Shown in pieces: positions 37,931-46,828 of a stretch of DNA of 64,000 nucleotides. The notes beneath the pieces are model-generated. The model saw only the letters and a program-made list of their open reading frames with translations. It was not told where the DNA came from and searched no databases. How positions within the stretch are numbered: position 1 is the first letter of the stretch; each line of letters begins with the position of its first letter. The position numbers were made by a program, and so were the translations under genes. The stretch is taken from NCBI RefSeq assembly GCF_900129705.1, contig NZ_FQWO01000011.1, forward strand, positions 85,468 to 149,467, read 5' to 3'. The stretch is from Flavobacterium granuli (GTDB lineage Bacteria; Bacteroidota; Bacteroidia; Flavobacteriales; Flavobacteriaceae).

Positions 37931-38047
37931 AGGTATCATTGGTATCAAACCCCTATACATTTTGATACCATGATACCATGATACCATGCCCCATTTTCAA
38001 ATCGTCACATTGGTACATTGGTACATTGGTACATTGGTACATTGACA
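37931..38047. repeat. Iteron-like tandem and inverted repeats, possible replication origin
   Basis: Right after the primase gene, GGTATCATTGGTATCAAA (37932-37949) is mirrored by TTTGATACCATGATACC (37961-37977), one base short of perfect. GATACCAT is repeated three times head to tail (37964-37987). CATTGGTA is then repeated four times (38008-38039) with a fifth imperfect copy. Eight-base direct repeats next to a Rep-type gene and an AT-rich stretch are the usual layout of iteron origins. Function is inferred. Confidence 0.6.
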
Positions 38048-38088
38048 CATTAATTATACACCCTTATTTAGTATCAATACAAAGAAAC

Positions 38089-38118
38089 TTGACATTTTAG
38101 AAAACAATTTTATATTTG
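38089..38118 (+). promoter_or_regulatory. Strong Bacteroidota promoter
   Basis: TTG (38089-38091, within TTGACA) and TATATTTG (38111-38118) are separated by exactly 19 bases, matching the TTTG/TAnnTTTG consensus of the Bacteroidota primary sigma factor. The expected start of transcription is around 38124. Confidence 0.75.
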
Positions 38119-38123
38119 CACCA

Positions 38124-38172
38124 ACAGTACCCGCTCTGCATACCGTAAGATCTGCAAGCGGGTCATTTTTTT
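38124..38172 (+). ncRNA. Short transcript ending in a terminator (sRNA or attenuator)
   Basis: About 5 bases after the predicted transcription start, ACCCGCT (38129-38135) pairs perfectly with AGCGGGT (38157-38163), followed by CA and seven T. The product would be only about 45-50 bases with no room for a protein. It could be a small regulatory or counter-transcript RNA of the replication module, or an attenuator for the short downstream frame at 38179. Confidence 0.5.
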
Positions 38173-38178
38173 ATTGCT

Positions 38179-38358
38179 ATGGCAAATAAACCAGCATGCA
38201 CCTTAGCAGGGTAAACCATCACCGAGAATAACGAACAATACCAACTAAGAATTCGAGAAGAAGAATTGTTTTTAACGTGGTTTGAACCTGTTGTAAAAAA
38301 GGAGAATAATCAATTTGCTCATATTGACAGGGGTAGGCAGGGTAACCAAAAAACATAA
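38179..38358 (+). pseudogene. Short frame with internal stop downstream of the terminator
   Basis: ATG at 38179 opens a 59-codon frame that stops at TAA 38212-38214 after 11 codons and then continues uninterrupted to TAA at 38356. The continued part (ITENNEQYQLRIREEELFL) looks coding. Either a nonsense mutation killed a small gene or the real start lies elsewhere. From 38359 to 38605 the sequence is A/T-rich with no gene seen. Confidence 0.35.
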
Positions 38359-38605
38359 CAAACATTTTTTATTTTTCTTCTACAATTGGGTAATATCAGT
38401 ATTTTTCAAAGTATTTTAGTAAACTAGCTGTTCTAGTTTACACTCAAATAGCCATATAAATCCGTTTTTTTTTAGTTTTTTTTAAACTAAATATCTTTTA
38501 TCCCAAAAAAAGTTACCAATACTGCCTTAATTTTTCTTCACTATTTTTCTTCTTTTTTTTATCCATTTACGGTTTTCCTCATTTTTCTTTCTATTGCTTT
38601 TTTGT

Positions 38606-38773
38606 ATGTTTACATATTATTGTGGACTTGGCCAGTTAGATGATGTAGTAGGAACAAGAACTAGGACAATACAACGCCCATTAAATAATGTAGAAACAAT
38701 ACCTACAATAGAAGCAAAAAATATTTCCCCTGAAATTATTATAGACGCATTAGAAGACATAATTAAAAAATAA
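38606..38773 (+). CDS. Small hypothetical protein, 55 residues
   Basis: A 55-codon frame from ATG 38606 to TAA 38773 with ordinary codon use, reading GLGQLDDVVGTRTRTIQRPL and ending EIIIDALEDIIKK. The last third should form an amphipathic helix. I do not recognise it. It lies 144 bases before the first gene of the DndD/DndE-like operon and may be a small regulator or phage-island protein, or chance. Confidence 0.4.
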   Translation: MFTYYCGLGQLDDVVGTRTRTIQRPLNNVETIPTIEAKNISPEIIIDALEDIIKK

Positions 38774-38917
38774 TATCTTTTAATTTAAAACAATAGTTGT
38801 GATTTTTGCCAGTGCTAAATCTAAAGTAGGAAAAACCGTAAAATGAATTAAAATAAACAATAAATTTTTAGTGCTTTATCAATAAAGACATATCTAATCT
38901 TAAAAAAAAAATATTTA

Positions 38918-40834
38918 ATGACAATAGATGAAATTCATAAAAATGAACCCTTAAGTGTTCGTTCCTATCACGTCTGTAAATATAATAGGCTTGAAACATT
39001 AAGCGATATAATTAAATTTTATAGAGAAAATAGATCTTTCGATAAACTCAGAAATTGTGGCAAAAAATCAAATGAAGAGTTAACGGAATTATATAATAAA
39101 TATAAAGACATTGATTTTGTTTTTCAAGAAATTTTTCCTGTCAAATTTGAAAATAAATTCAAAATTATTATTTCTGAATTATCCAGAAATCAAAGGGAGG
39201 TAATAAATAGCTTTATTCAAGTAAATACGAATAGCCTTTCAGTAAGAAGCCAAAATGGAATAAAAGCATTATTAGAAAATAATTTAAAAATTAAAAACTA
39301 TGCAGATAAAATATTATTTGAGGATGGTTTTGATATTAAAAAAATAAAAAACATAGGTGCTGGTACAGTTCCTGAACTGGAAGTATTTGTAAATATTGTT
39401 GAAGATTTTATTATTGAAGTTAGTAAAAATGAAAATGACAAATACCTAATCTCACTAAAAAATAAATTTTTAATTCAGAATACATTTTCATTGTCTAATA
39501 TCCCAAATGAAATATTAGAATCCGAATCAATATTTCAATTGACTAGTTTTCTAATAAATCAAAATGCTTTTTACGATAAAAATCAAACTAAAATCTTGAC
39601 AAAAGCTTTTAAAATTTATCTTAATTCTCCTGAACTAACCCTTGATGAAATAGCAAAAGAAGTAGACTTGACTCGCGAAAGAGTTAGACAACTTAGAAAA
39701 ATAATTTTTGAAGAGTTATCTAGCAAATTACTTTTTATCCAAAACTTTGATGATAATTTACTTGAAAAATACAATATTGATAATACACAATGCTATATTG
39801 AGATAAATGATTCTCAAATTGAAGTCATTAATAATCAAAACAATACAAACTTCACTAAAGAATTTATAATATATCTCATATACTCATATTGGTCATATGA
39901 ATTTGAACTTGTTGGTAATAATGAAGATGTTTTACTACCTAAATACTTTAATGCTCGAAATAGACATAATTGGAATGATTTCTATTTAGTAAAAAAAGAG
40001 CTTGTGCAAGAATTTGATTTTATTTCATTGGCAAATGATATTAGTGAACGATTAAATGAACGTCTTGAAGAAACGTATAGTTTCAGTTTTAAAAGTTATT
40101 TGTCTAATTTTTTAATAAATGATAATTTAGAAATTCTCAACTCAATTATGGAGATTGCAGAAAAAATAGTAAACCAAGAATTCGGAATCTATATTGATTT
40201 AGAGGACAATATAATTTTTGAAAGGAATTCAATTAAAACTTTACCTGAATATATATTTGAAGCATTAGATGAAATTGGAAAACCTTCAACAGTTGAGGTT
40301 CTATATGAATTTATTGAAAATAGATACCCTGGAATTTCTAAAAGTTCGGAGGCATTAAGGGGTAGTTGTCAAAGATCTGATACATTAATATACTTTGGTA
40401 GAAGTAGCACTTATGGTCTTAAAAAATGGGAAATAGAAATGGAGAATATAAAAGGTGGGACAATAAAAAATATAATTACAGAACTTTTAAATATTTCCGA
40501 TACTCCAATTCACATAAATGAGATATTAAATGAAGTTCATAAATATCGTGAATTGACAAATGAGCGTAATATTATTACAAATTTAAAACTTGATCCTTCC
40601 AAAGATTTCATTATATACAACCAAAAATTTGTAGGACTAAAAGCAAAAATTAAAATTTACGAAAATGACAAATATGAAAACTTACCAATACAGCTTGGCA
40701 AAAAAATAATTGGATTAATAAATCGGGGTGTTTTTCAATCAAAAACAGCACTTGCCAAATACCTAGAAGAAAAGTATTTGCTAACAGAAAACGAAACAAA
40801 TAATATTTTATTAAATCTAAAAATAACAATATGA
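38918..40834 (+). CDS. Alpha-CTD/sigma-4/HARE-HTH-like DNA-binding protein of a Dnd-like operon
   Basis: A 638-residue protein built from transcription-machinery modules. Residues about 8-60 resemble the RNA polymerase alpha C-terminal helix-hairpin-helix domain (LSVRSYHVCKYNRLETL, then LRNCGKKSNEEL), with a second similar unit near 125-155 (IKNIGAGTVPELEVF). Residues about 240-275 read as sigma-70 region 4 (LTLDEIAKEVDLTRERVRQLR). A winged helix of HARE or RNAP-delta type follows at about 450-510 (EALDEIGKPSTVEVLYEFIE). No catalytic motif is visible. It is the first gene of a four-gene operon with 4-base overlaps. HARE and alpha-CTD modules are known companions of DNA modification and restriction systems. 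Likely role: sequence or structure recognition on DNA. Confidence 0.7.
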   Translation: MTIDEIHKNEPLSVRSYHVCKYNRLETLSDIIKFYRENRSFDKLRNCGKKSNEELTELYNKYKDIDFVFQEIFPVKFENKFKIIISELSRNQREVINSFIQVNTNSLSVRSQNGIKALLENNLKIKNYADKILFEDGFDIKKIKNIGAGTVPELEVFVNIVEDFIIEVSKNENDKYLISLKNKFLIQNTFSLSNIPNEILESESIFQLTSFLINQNAFYDKNQTKILTKAFKIYLNSPELTLDEIAKEVDLTRERVRQLRKIIFEELSSKLLFIQNFDDNLLEKYNIDNTQCYIEINDSQIEVINNQNNTNFTKEFIIYLIYSYWSYEFELVGNNEDVLLPKYFNARNRHNWNDFYLVKKELVQEFDFISLANDISERLNERLEETYSFSFKSYLSNFLINDNLEILNSIMEIAEKIVNQEFGIYIDLEDNIIFERNSIKTLPEYIFEALDEIGKPSTVEVLYEFIENRYPGISKSSEALRGSCQRSDTLIYFGRSSTYGLKKWEIEMENIKGGTIKNIITELLNISDTPIHINEILNEVHKYRELTNERNIITNLKLDPSKDFIIYNQKFVGLKAKIKIYENDKYENLPIQLGKKIIGLINRGVFQSKTALAKYLEEKYLLTENETNNILLNLKITI

Positions 40835-41013
40835 AAATCAAAGAAACTAAAATATTGCAGGAAAAGAGACTAATTGATATTTGTGAGTCAAGAGGAGTCA
40901 AGTATGATTCTTTAAAAACTTTACTAGAATCTGTAAAAACAAAAAAACTCTTGAAAAGAAATAATTATCATCAGCAAAAAATTAATGATATAATCGAAAA
41001 AGCAACAAAATGA
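40831..41013 (+). CDS. Small basic protein linking the two halves of the Dnd-like operon
   Basis: A 60-residue, strongly basic, all-helical protein without recognised domains. Its start overlaps the stop of the upstream gene (ATGA) and its stop overlaps the start of the DndD-like gene the same way, which argues strongly that it is translated and made in fixed ratio with both. The sequence ends KINDIIEKATK. It could be an adaptor between the DNA-binding protein and the SMC-like ATPase; no function can be read from it. Confidence 0.7.
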   Translation: MKIKETKILQEKRLIDICESRGVKYDSLKTLLESVKTKKLLKRNNYHQQKINDIIEKATK

Positions 41014-43112
41014 AGTTTTCAAATATAGAAATAAATAATTTCAGACAATATTATAACTCTGTTAATATTGACTTAACTACTAGTTCTGATAAAAATATCA
41101 TTATCATAGGTGGAAAAAATGGATATGGTAAAACAAATTTTCTACTAGCTATTGTTTGGTGTCTTTATGGTGACAAAATTTCCCAAATAGATGAGAATTT
41201 CAAAAAAGAAATTCAAAAAGAAAAAAATTATTCGTCTTTTATGCAACAATCAATTAACTGGACTGCGAAAAGAGAAAATAAAACTAATTTTTCTGTAAAC
41301 ATTTTTATCACAGAAATTGAATTACCAGAACTAAGAACGTTGTCTTCAAGTACAGAAAGTGTGATTATTGAAAGAACATTTGATGTAGGTACTATGAATG
41401 AAACTTTGTCAATTATTGATGCTGTTTCTAAAATTGAAATATTTGATGAAGAAAGTGACAAAATTAATTTCATCAACGATTACATTATTCCGATTGATGC
41501 AGCAAAATTTGTATTTTTTGATGCTGAGAAAATTGGGGAGATTGCAAATTTGTCTATAAAAGAAGAGGGGAGTTTTATCAATGATGCGTTAGGTAAAATT
41601 TTAGGATTAGATACTTATGAAACACTTATAGATGATGTCGAATTTTACATCAATAACCTTAAAAAAGAAGGAGCAACAAAGAATCTACAAGAAATAATTG
41701 CCAATAAAGAAAATGAAATTAGAATATCAGAAATTGATATTGAAAAATTTGAAGAAGAAAACGCTGAAAGGTTAAAAGAGATTGATGATCTTAAAAAGAA
41801 AATACGGGAATATGATAATTTAATATCTAAACATAGCAAGCAAGGGAATTCGATATTTGATAGGGAGGCTGTCTTAATTGAAATTGAAAAACTCAAAATT
41901 AAAGAAGACGAGCTAAATGAGCGATTTAATGAACTAAGTGAAATCATACCACTTGCGATACTCACTGGGAAATTAGAAGAAGTAAATGAGCATCTTGAAA
42001 TTCAAGAAAAAAACGAGACCTCCCAAATATTTTCAAAAGAAAATTCAGAAAAAATAGAAAGTTTTATTGAATTACTTTTTAACAAACCTCCTGAACCAGA
42101 AAATTCAACAATGTCTTTAAAGGACAAAATGTTTTATTACCAAAAAGCGCAATCATTAGGCTCGGAATTGTTTAAAGAAAACGATGATTATGTAGAATTA
42201 GAATTTGAGCACGACTTAAATAACTCGGAAAAAAGATTAATTTCTGATGCTATCAATCTTATAAATACACAATCAAAAGATTTATTTGAAACAACAATTG
42301 ATGAATTCAATGAAACAAAAATTAAACTTTCTGATTTAACTAAAACACTTAGTAAAGTAGATGCTGATTTAGAAGATGAATTAATTTTAGATTATTCTTC
42401 AAAAAAGGAAACTGCCGATTATAATGTAACTGAAAAGAACAGAAAAATAGGTGAAAATCATCAGCAAATCACCAAACTTAAAAATGATATTGTTAGACTT
42501 AACCAGCAATTAGTTACTCTTGTCAAAAAAGTTGACATAAATGAGCAAAACAAATTAAAAATCAAGAAAAGTAACGAATATATTGAAGTTTTAAATTTGT
42601 TTTTAGATGAGCAAAAGGAGAAACATAAAGATAGTTTGGAAAAAACAATTCTTATAGAATTGAAAACCTTGATGCATAAACTAAATAGCGAAGAAAATCA
42701 AAGTAAGTTTATTGAAGATGTAAAAGTTTTAATTTTAGCATCTGGTCAGGGTATGAAAATCACTCTTATAGATCAGGATGATAATGAAATCAGAAAAGAA
42801 AGTTTGTCATCCGGTGAAAAACAGATTTATATTTCTTGTTTGATAAAAGCTATTCTAAAAGAATCAATTCAAAGCTTACCTATATTTATTGATACACCAC
42901 TTGGAAGACTCGATGAAGAGCATAGAGATAGTATCACTAAAAAATATTATCCAGCACTTTCAGAACAAGTTGTGTTGTTTTCGACAAATAGTGAAATTAC
43001 ACCAAAAAGATTTAAAGATATTTCAGCCAATGTTTCAAAATCATATTTATTGGTTAATGATGGAGCAAATACAAATTTAGTAAACGGATATTTCCAAAGT
43101 TATGAGAATTAA
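41010..43112 (+). CDS. DndD-like SMC/Rad50-type ATPase
   Basis: A 700-residue ATPase of the DndD/AAA_23 type. Walker A is GGKNGYGKTNFL (about residues 34-45), and the N-terminal lobe IEINNFRQYYN is typical. A long coiled coil runs from about 215 to 560 with no CxxC zinc hook. The C-terminal lobe has the signature LSSGEKQIYISCL and Walker B IFIDTPLGRLD. In phosphorothioation systems DndD works with DndC and DndE on DNA; here no DndC (PAPS-reductase-like), DndB or DndA gene is present. The start overlaps the small gene before it and the stop overlaps the DndE-HerA gene by 11 bases. It probably processes or senses DNA ends or structure for a defence function, by inference. Confidence 0.82.
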   Translation: MKFSNIEINNFRQYYNSVNIDLTTSSDKNIIIIGGKNGYGKTNFLLAIVWCLYGDKISQIDENFKKEIQKEKNYSSFMQQSINWTAKRENKTNFSVNIFITEIELPELRTLSSSTESVIIERTFDVGTMNETLSIIDAVSKIEIFDEESDKINFINDYIIPIDAAKFVFFDAEKIGEIANLSIKEEGSFINDALGKILGLDTYETLIDDVEFYINNLKKEGATKNLQEIIANKENEIRISEIDIEKFEEENAERLKEIDDLKKKIREYDNLISKHSKQGNSIFDREAVLIEIEKLKIKEDELNERFNELSEIIPLAILTGKLEEVNEHLEIQEKNETSQIFSKENSEKIESFIELLFNKPPEPENSTMSLKDKMFYYQKAQSLGSELFKENDDYVELEFEHDLNNSEKRLISDAINLINTQSKDLFETTIDEFNETKIKLSDLTKTLSKVDADLEDELILDYSSKKETADYNVTEKNRKIGENHQQITKLKNDIVRLNQQLVTLVKKVDINEQNKLKIKKSNEYIEVLNLFLDEQKEKHKDSLEKTILIELKTLMHKLNSEENQSKFIEDVKVLILASGQGMKITLIDQDDNEIRKESLSSGEKQIYISCLIKAILKESIQSLPIFIDTPLGRLDEEHRDSITKKYYPALSEQVVLFSTNSEITPKRFKDISANVSKSYLLVNDGANTNLVNGYFQSYEN

Positions 43113-44670
43113 AATTAGTAAAGAAAATGACGAATTGTTATACAAGTTAAAAACTTTATACAATTTTAAAAATGAAGGTATTGTTCCTCGAATTGCATTC
43201 TCATACAGTTTGCTCTCTGGTAAAATATTTGATATTGAAAATGAAGTAATGCCAAGTTCAGATGGTAAAGAATTTCGTGATGACAAAGCTTTGTTTGGAA
43301 CTATTATTGGGGATAGCAGTAATACGATAATTTTTAAATCAATATTAGATCAGCATTATAATAAAAATACTTTTGAAGAAGAATTCTCAAAACTTTTTAA
43401 GCTTCATTTAAATCACGGTTTAAATATTTGGAATGATAAGATTGAAAAAAGCAACATCTCAAAGGGGGACCACATCGACATCCTTTTAACAGCTATCAAT
43501 AAAGGTTTATTAATGAGAAGTTCTAATGTTCATATTACTAACCAAAATGAATCTCAAAATAATATCTTAAAAATTAATAGTTCAAATAAACCGATTGAAC
43601 TTTGTTTTGGAACTGACTTGGATGGTAATTCCATTAAAGTAAAAATTAATGATGAAACAGAATATACTAGTAGACATTTTGGGATTGCTGGTACAACAGG
43701 CTCTGGGAAGACACAATTTGTATTTGATTTAATTTATCAAATTTCGAAACAAACGGATTATGAATTAAAATACACTTTTTTTGACTTTAAAGGAACTGAT
43801 ACAAAAGAAAAACTTGATTCTTTTTTATATATAACAAAATCAACTTTTATTGATGTTAACCATCAAAATGGTTTTCCTTTTAGTCCTTTGAAAAATTATG
43901 ATTTAAGTAACCAAAATTATATAGAATCATTTGCAAGTGATTTGAGAACCTTTTTTAAAAGTATTGGACAGGTTCAATCTGCAAGTTTAGTTAGAGAAAT
44001 TAAGGATTATTATTTTGAAAATAATGAAGCACCAACATTAGATGAATTATTAGAAACAATTTTAGAAAAAAATAAAGGTAAATTTGACACTACTACAAGT
44101 GTAATACAACAATTGATAAATTCAGGAATATATAATGAGTCTGAAACTTATTCAATCTTTAATCAAAGCACATACATTTCAATGCCTTCGGAAGTTACAA
44201 AAGAAATTAAGCAATTTGTAACTTTTAATCTTTTAAAATATATGTATGATAGTATTAAAAAATCGGGAGACACTATAGTTACAAATAATATTAAAGAATT
44301 AAAACATATTATTGTTATTGATGAAGCTCAAAACTTTTTGCAACATAAAAATGCAAGACCCGTAATTGAATCTATGCTTAGAGAATTAAGGTCAATGGGT
44401 ATAATCATAATTTTAATCGCACAAGAAACTCAGGATTTTATATATAGTGATTTTAATTTTATGTCTCAAATACAATTTCCCATTTGTGCAAATGTCAATG
44501 ATAAATCTTCAAAAAGAATTATACCTTTTCTTGGTAGCGTTAATAGTGAAGTCAAATTAAATACTCAATTATCTAAATTAGATTCAGGTAAAGGCTTAAT
44601 TAATATTGGTGAACCAAAACTTATTGAATTAAGACAATTTTGGAAAACCAAAAAAGAAGAAAATATATAA
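43102..44670 (+). CDS. DndE domain fused to HerA/FtsK-type DNA translocase
   Basis: A 522-residue protein. Residues 1-115 read as a DndE domain: ISKENDELLYKLKTLYNF, then RIAFSYSLLSG, an FxxDKALFG segment and LHLNHGLNIW, the order found in DndE. Residues about 160-510 are a HerA/FtsK-like ATPase with Walker A GTTGSGKTQF (about 197-206), Walker B HIIVIDEAQNF and a late LIAQETQDF sensor segment. DndE binds nicked DNA in phosphorothioation systems and is normally a separate protein of about 110 residues, so fusion to a motor is unusual. It ends the overlapping operon. The DndE reading should be confirmed by a profile search. Confidence 0.72.
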   Translation: MRIKISKENDELLYKLKTLYNFKNEGIVPRIAFSYSLLSGKIFDIENEVMPSSDGKEFRDDKALFGTIIGDSSNTIIFKSILDQHYNKNTFEEEFSKLFKLHLNHGLNIWNDKIEKSNISKGDHIDILLTAINKGLLMRSSNVHITNQNESQNNILKINSSNKPIELCFGTDLDGNSIKVKINDETEYTSRHFGIAGTTGSGKTQFVFDLIYQISKQTDYELKYTFFDFKGTDTKEKLDSFLYITKSTFIDVNHQNGFPFSPLKNYDLSNQNYIESFASDLRTFFKSIGQVQSASLVREIKDYYFENNEAPTLDELLETILEKNKGKFDTTTSVIQQLINSGIYNESETYSIFNQSTYISMPSEVTKEIKQFVTFNLLKYMYDSIKKSGDTIVTNNIKELKHIIVIDEAQNFLQHKNARPVIESMLRELRSMGIIIILIAQETQDFIYSDFNFMSQIQFPICANVNDKSSKRIIPFLGSVNSEVKLNTQLSKLDSGKGLINIGEPKLIELRQFWKTKKEENI

Positions 44671-44736
44671 TATAATGCTAAAAAAATTAAATATAAAATT
44701 GTTGAATTTACACAATCAATACAGTAATAGCATCCT

Positions 44737-46557
44737 ATGGAATCCATCAAAGACATTTTAGAGCATTTAAACATCACAGACGAATGCACCACAATTGAAG
44801 CAAAAAAAGGTTCTTCTATCGACACCTCTATAATGGAAACCATTTGCGCATTTTCAAACGAACCTGGTTTAGGCGGGGGATTAATTGTGCTTGGTGTGGT
44901 AAAAGATGAAACTTCCTTATTCCAAAACTATTATATTGAAGGAATTACAAATCCGGATAAATTACAATTAGATATTGCTTCACAAACCGCAACATTATTT
45001 AACCAACCGGTTAGACCGGATATAGAAATCGAAAAACTGGCAAATGGTAAGCTAATTTTGAAAATGTTTGTCAAAGAATTGCCCGATGGCCAAAAACCAT
45101 TGTATTTCAAAAAGAAAGGATTGCCACAAGGCGCATACAGAAGAATTGGTTCTAGCGACCAAAGATGTACCGAAGATGATTTATTTATTTTCTATAATAA
45201 AGAAGACAGTTTAGACAGTACCATTGTAAACGACACCAACATTGATGATATTAGCGAAGAAGCCATTTCATTATACAAAAGCTTGCGTGCCAAAGTAAAC
45301 GAATATGCCGAAGAGTTAGGGTATAATGACTTCGATTTATTAAGGTCTTTAGGTTGCATCAAAAAAGACAAAGACGAATGGAAATTAACCTACACAGGAT
45401 TATTGGTTTTTGGTAAAAGACAAGCATTGCGAAGACTACTTCCAATGGTTCGTATCGATTACATTCGAGTTCCGGGTAACGAATGGGTAGAAGACCCTGA
45501 AAACAGATTTACGACCATAGATATGCGGGGACCACTTATTGAATTGGTTCAAAGAACTTTTAGCGCTATAGCAGATGATTTACCTAAAGGATTCTTGTTA
45601 GGAGACGATAAATTACAGGCAGATACAATTGGTTTACCCTCAAAAGTGTTGCGTGAAGCATTAGTAAATGCTTTTATACACAGAACTTACAGAGAGAATC
45701 AGCCCATTCAAATCATCCGATACGGAAACAGAATAGAAATCAAAAACCCGGGATTTTCTTTAAAACCGGAAGAACAATTGGGAGAACCGGGATCTAAAAA
45801 CAGAAACCCATTTATAGCATCAATATTCCACGAAACAAACCTTGCGGAAACAAAAGGAAGTGGTATCAGAACGATGAGAAACTTAATGGAGAAATCCTCA
45901 TTAGCACCTCCAACTTTTGAAAGCGACCACACAGCCAATTTATTTACCACAAGATTATTATTGCATCATTTTCTTAACGAAAGTGATTTACAATGGTTGG
46001 ACGCTTTTAGTAAATTCGATTTGAATACAGAACAAAAAAAGGGATTAATCTTTATTCGTGAAGCAGGAGCAATAGACAATTCTACTTATAGACAACTAAA
46101 TGCTTGTGATGTTTTAAAAGCAAGTAACGAATTAAGAAGTCTTAGAGACAAAGGACTTATAGAGCAAAAAGGTAAAGGAAGATCAACATATTATATATCG
46201 AGTGTTATTCTTAACACAGAACCCAACCCGCTTAACACAGAACCTAACCCGCTTAACACAGAACCTGATCAGCTTAACACAGAACCCCAATCACTAACAC
46301 AGGAGTTACCTTCTGAGATAAGAGAACAAATTGAGAAATTAGGTGTCCGGGAAAATGACCCTAATAAAATCAAAAATGTTATATATGAGCTTTGTAAGCA
46401 TAAAAGCTATTCAGTTAAACAAATAGCATTAATATTGAATAGGAATGAAAACTATGTTTACAGAAATTATATAATTCCGATGAAAGAAGAAGGCAAGTTG
46501 CAACACACAATCATTGATATGCCAAACCATCCGGATCAAGCATACAAATCGGTTTAA
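44737..46557 (+). CDS. AlbA_2/Schlafen-type regulator with GHKL-like ATPase domain and heptad repeats
   Basis: A 606-residue protein of the RecG-like AlbA_2 plus HATPase_c_4 family. The AlbA_2 domain covers residues about 10-150 (IEAKKGSSIDTSIMETICAFSN, GGGLIVLGVV). The ATPase-like part covers about 280-410 (ALVNAFIHRTYREN, GSGIRTMRNLM). A winged helix follows at about 430-490. Then comes a seven-residue unit, LNTEPNP, repeated four times with small changes, and a terminal HTH. It begins 66 bases after the Dnd-like operon on the same strand and may be transcribed with it. Such proteins are common in defence islands; the direct activity is unknown. The repeats could vary in number by slippage. 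Confidence 0.8.
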   Translation: MESIKDILEHLNITDECTTIEAKKGSSIDTSIMETICAFSNEPGLGGGLIVLGVVKDETSLFQNYYIEGITNPDKLQLDIASQTATLFNQPVRPDIEIEKLANGKLILKMFVKELPDGQKPLYFKKKGLPQGAYRRIGSSDQRCTEDDLFIFYNKEDSLDSTIVNDTNIDDISEEAISLYKSLRAKVNEYAEELGYNDFDLLRSLGCIKKDKDEWKLTYTGLLVFGKRQALRRLLPMVRIDYIRVPGNEWVEDPENRFTTIDMRGPLIELVQRTFSAIADDLPKGFLLGDDKLQADTIGLPSKVLREALVNAFIHRTYRENQPIQIIRYGNRIEIKNPGFSLKPEEQLGEPGSKNRNPFIASIFHETNLAETKGSGIRTMRNLMEKSSLAPPTFESDHTANLFTTRLLLHHFLNESDLQWLDAFSKFDLNTEQKKGLIFIREAGAIDNSTYRQLNACDVLKASNELRSLRDKGLIEQKGKGRSTYYISSVILNTEPNPLNTEPNPLNTEPDQLNTEPQSLTQELPSEIREQIEKLGVRENDPNKIKNVIYELCKHKSYSVKQIALILNRNENYVYRNYIIPMKEEGKLQHTIIDMPNHPDQAYKSV

Positions 46558-46615
46558 ACCTAAATAGTTATTTTGATGACAGAAGAAGATTACTGTCTGC
46601 CAATACTTTAATGAT

Positions 46616-46810
46616 ATGAGTACTCAAATTACTACTAGTCCAAAAGTATATATTGGTTTGGATATACACAAGAAAACATGGACAGTTTCAATCCAGACCG
46701 ATTTGTTTTTTCATAAAACTTATTCGATGCCTTCAAAATCTTCCAATTTAGAGTAATATGTAAATAAAAATTTTCAGAATTATGAGGTGTATTTGGTTTA
46801 TGGAGCTTAG
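46616..46810 (+). pseudogene. IS110-family transposase N-terminal scrap
   Basis: The frame from ATG 46616 begins with a leader and KVYIGLDIHKKTW, the N-terminal DEDD motif (first catalytic Asp) of IS110-type transposases. In-frame stops occur at 46754 and 46808 and nothing recognisable follows. This is an inactive remnant. Confidence 0.75.
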
Positions 46811-46828
46811 CTGTTGGCAGAAGTATTT

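Noticed and set aside
41228..41965. Minus-strand frames inside the DndD-like gene
   Set aside because: Leu/Ser-rich mirror frames of coiled-coil coding sequence, not supported by any motif.
40831..44670. A full phosphorothioation (Dnd) system
   Set aside because: Only DndD-like and DndE-like parts are present; no cysteine desulfurase, PAPS-reductase-like DndC, DndB or DndFGH genes lie nearby.
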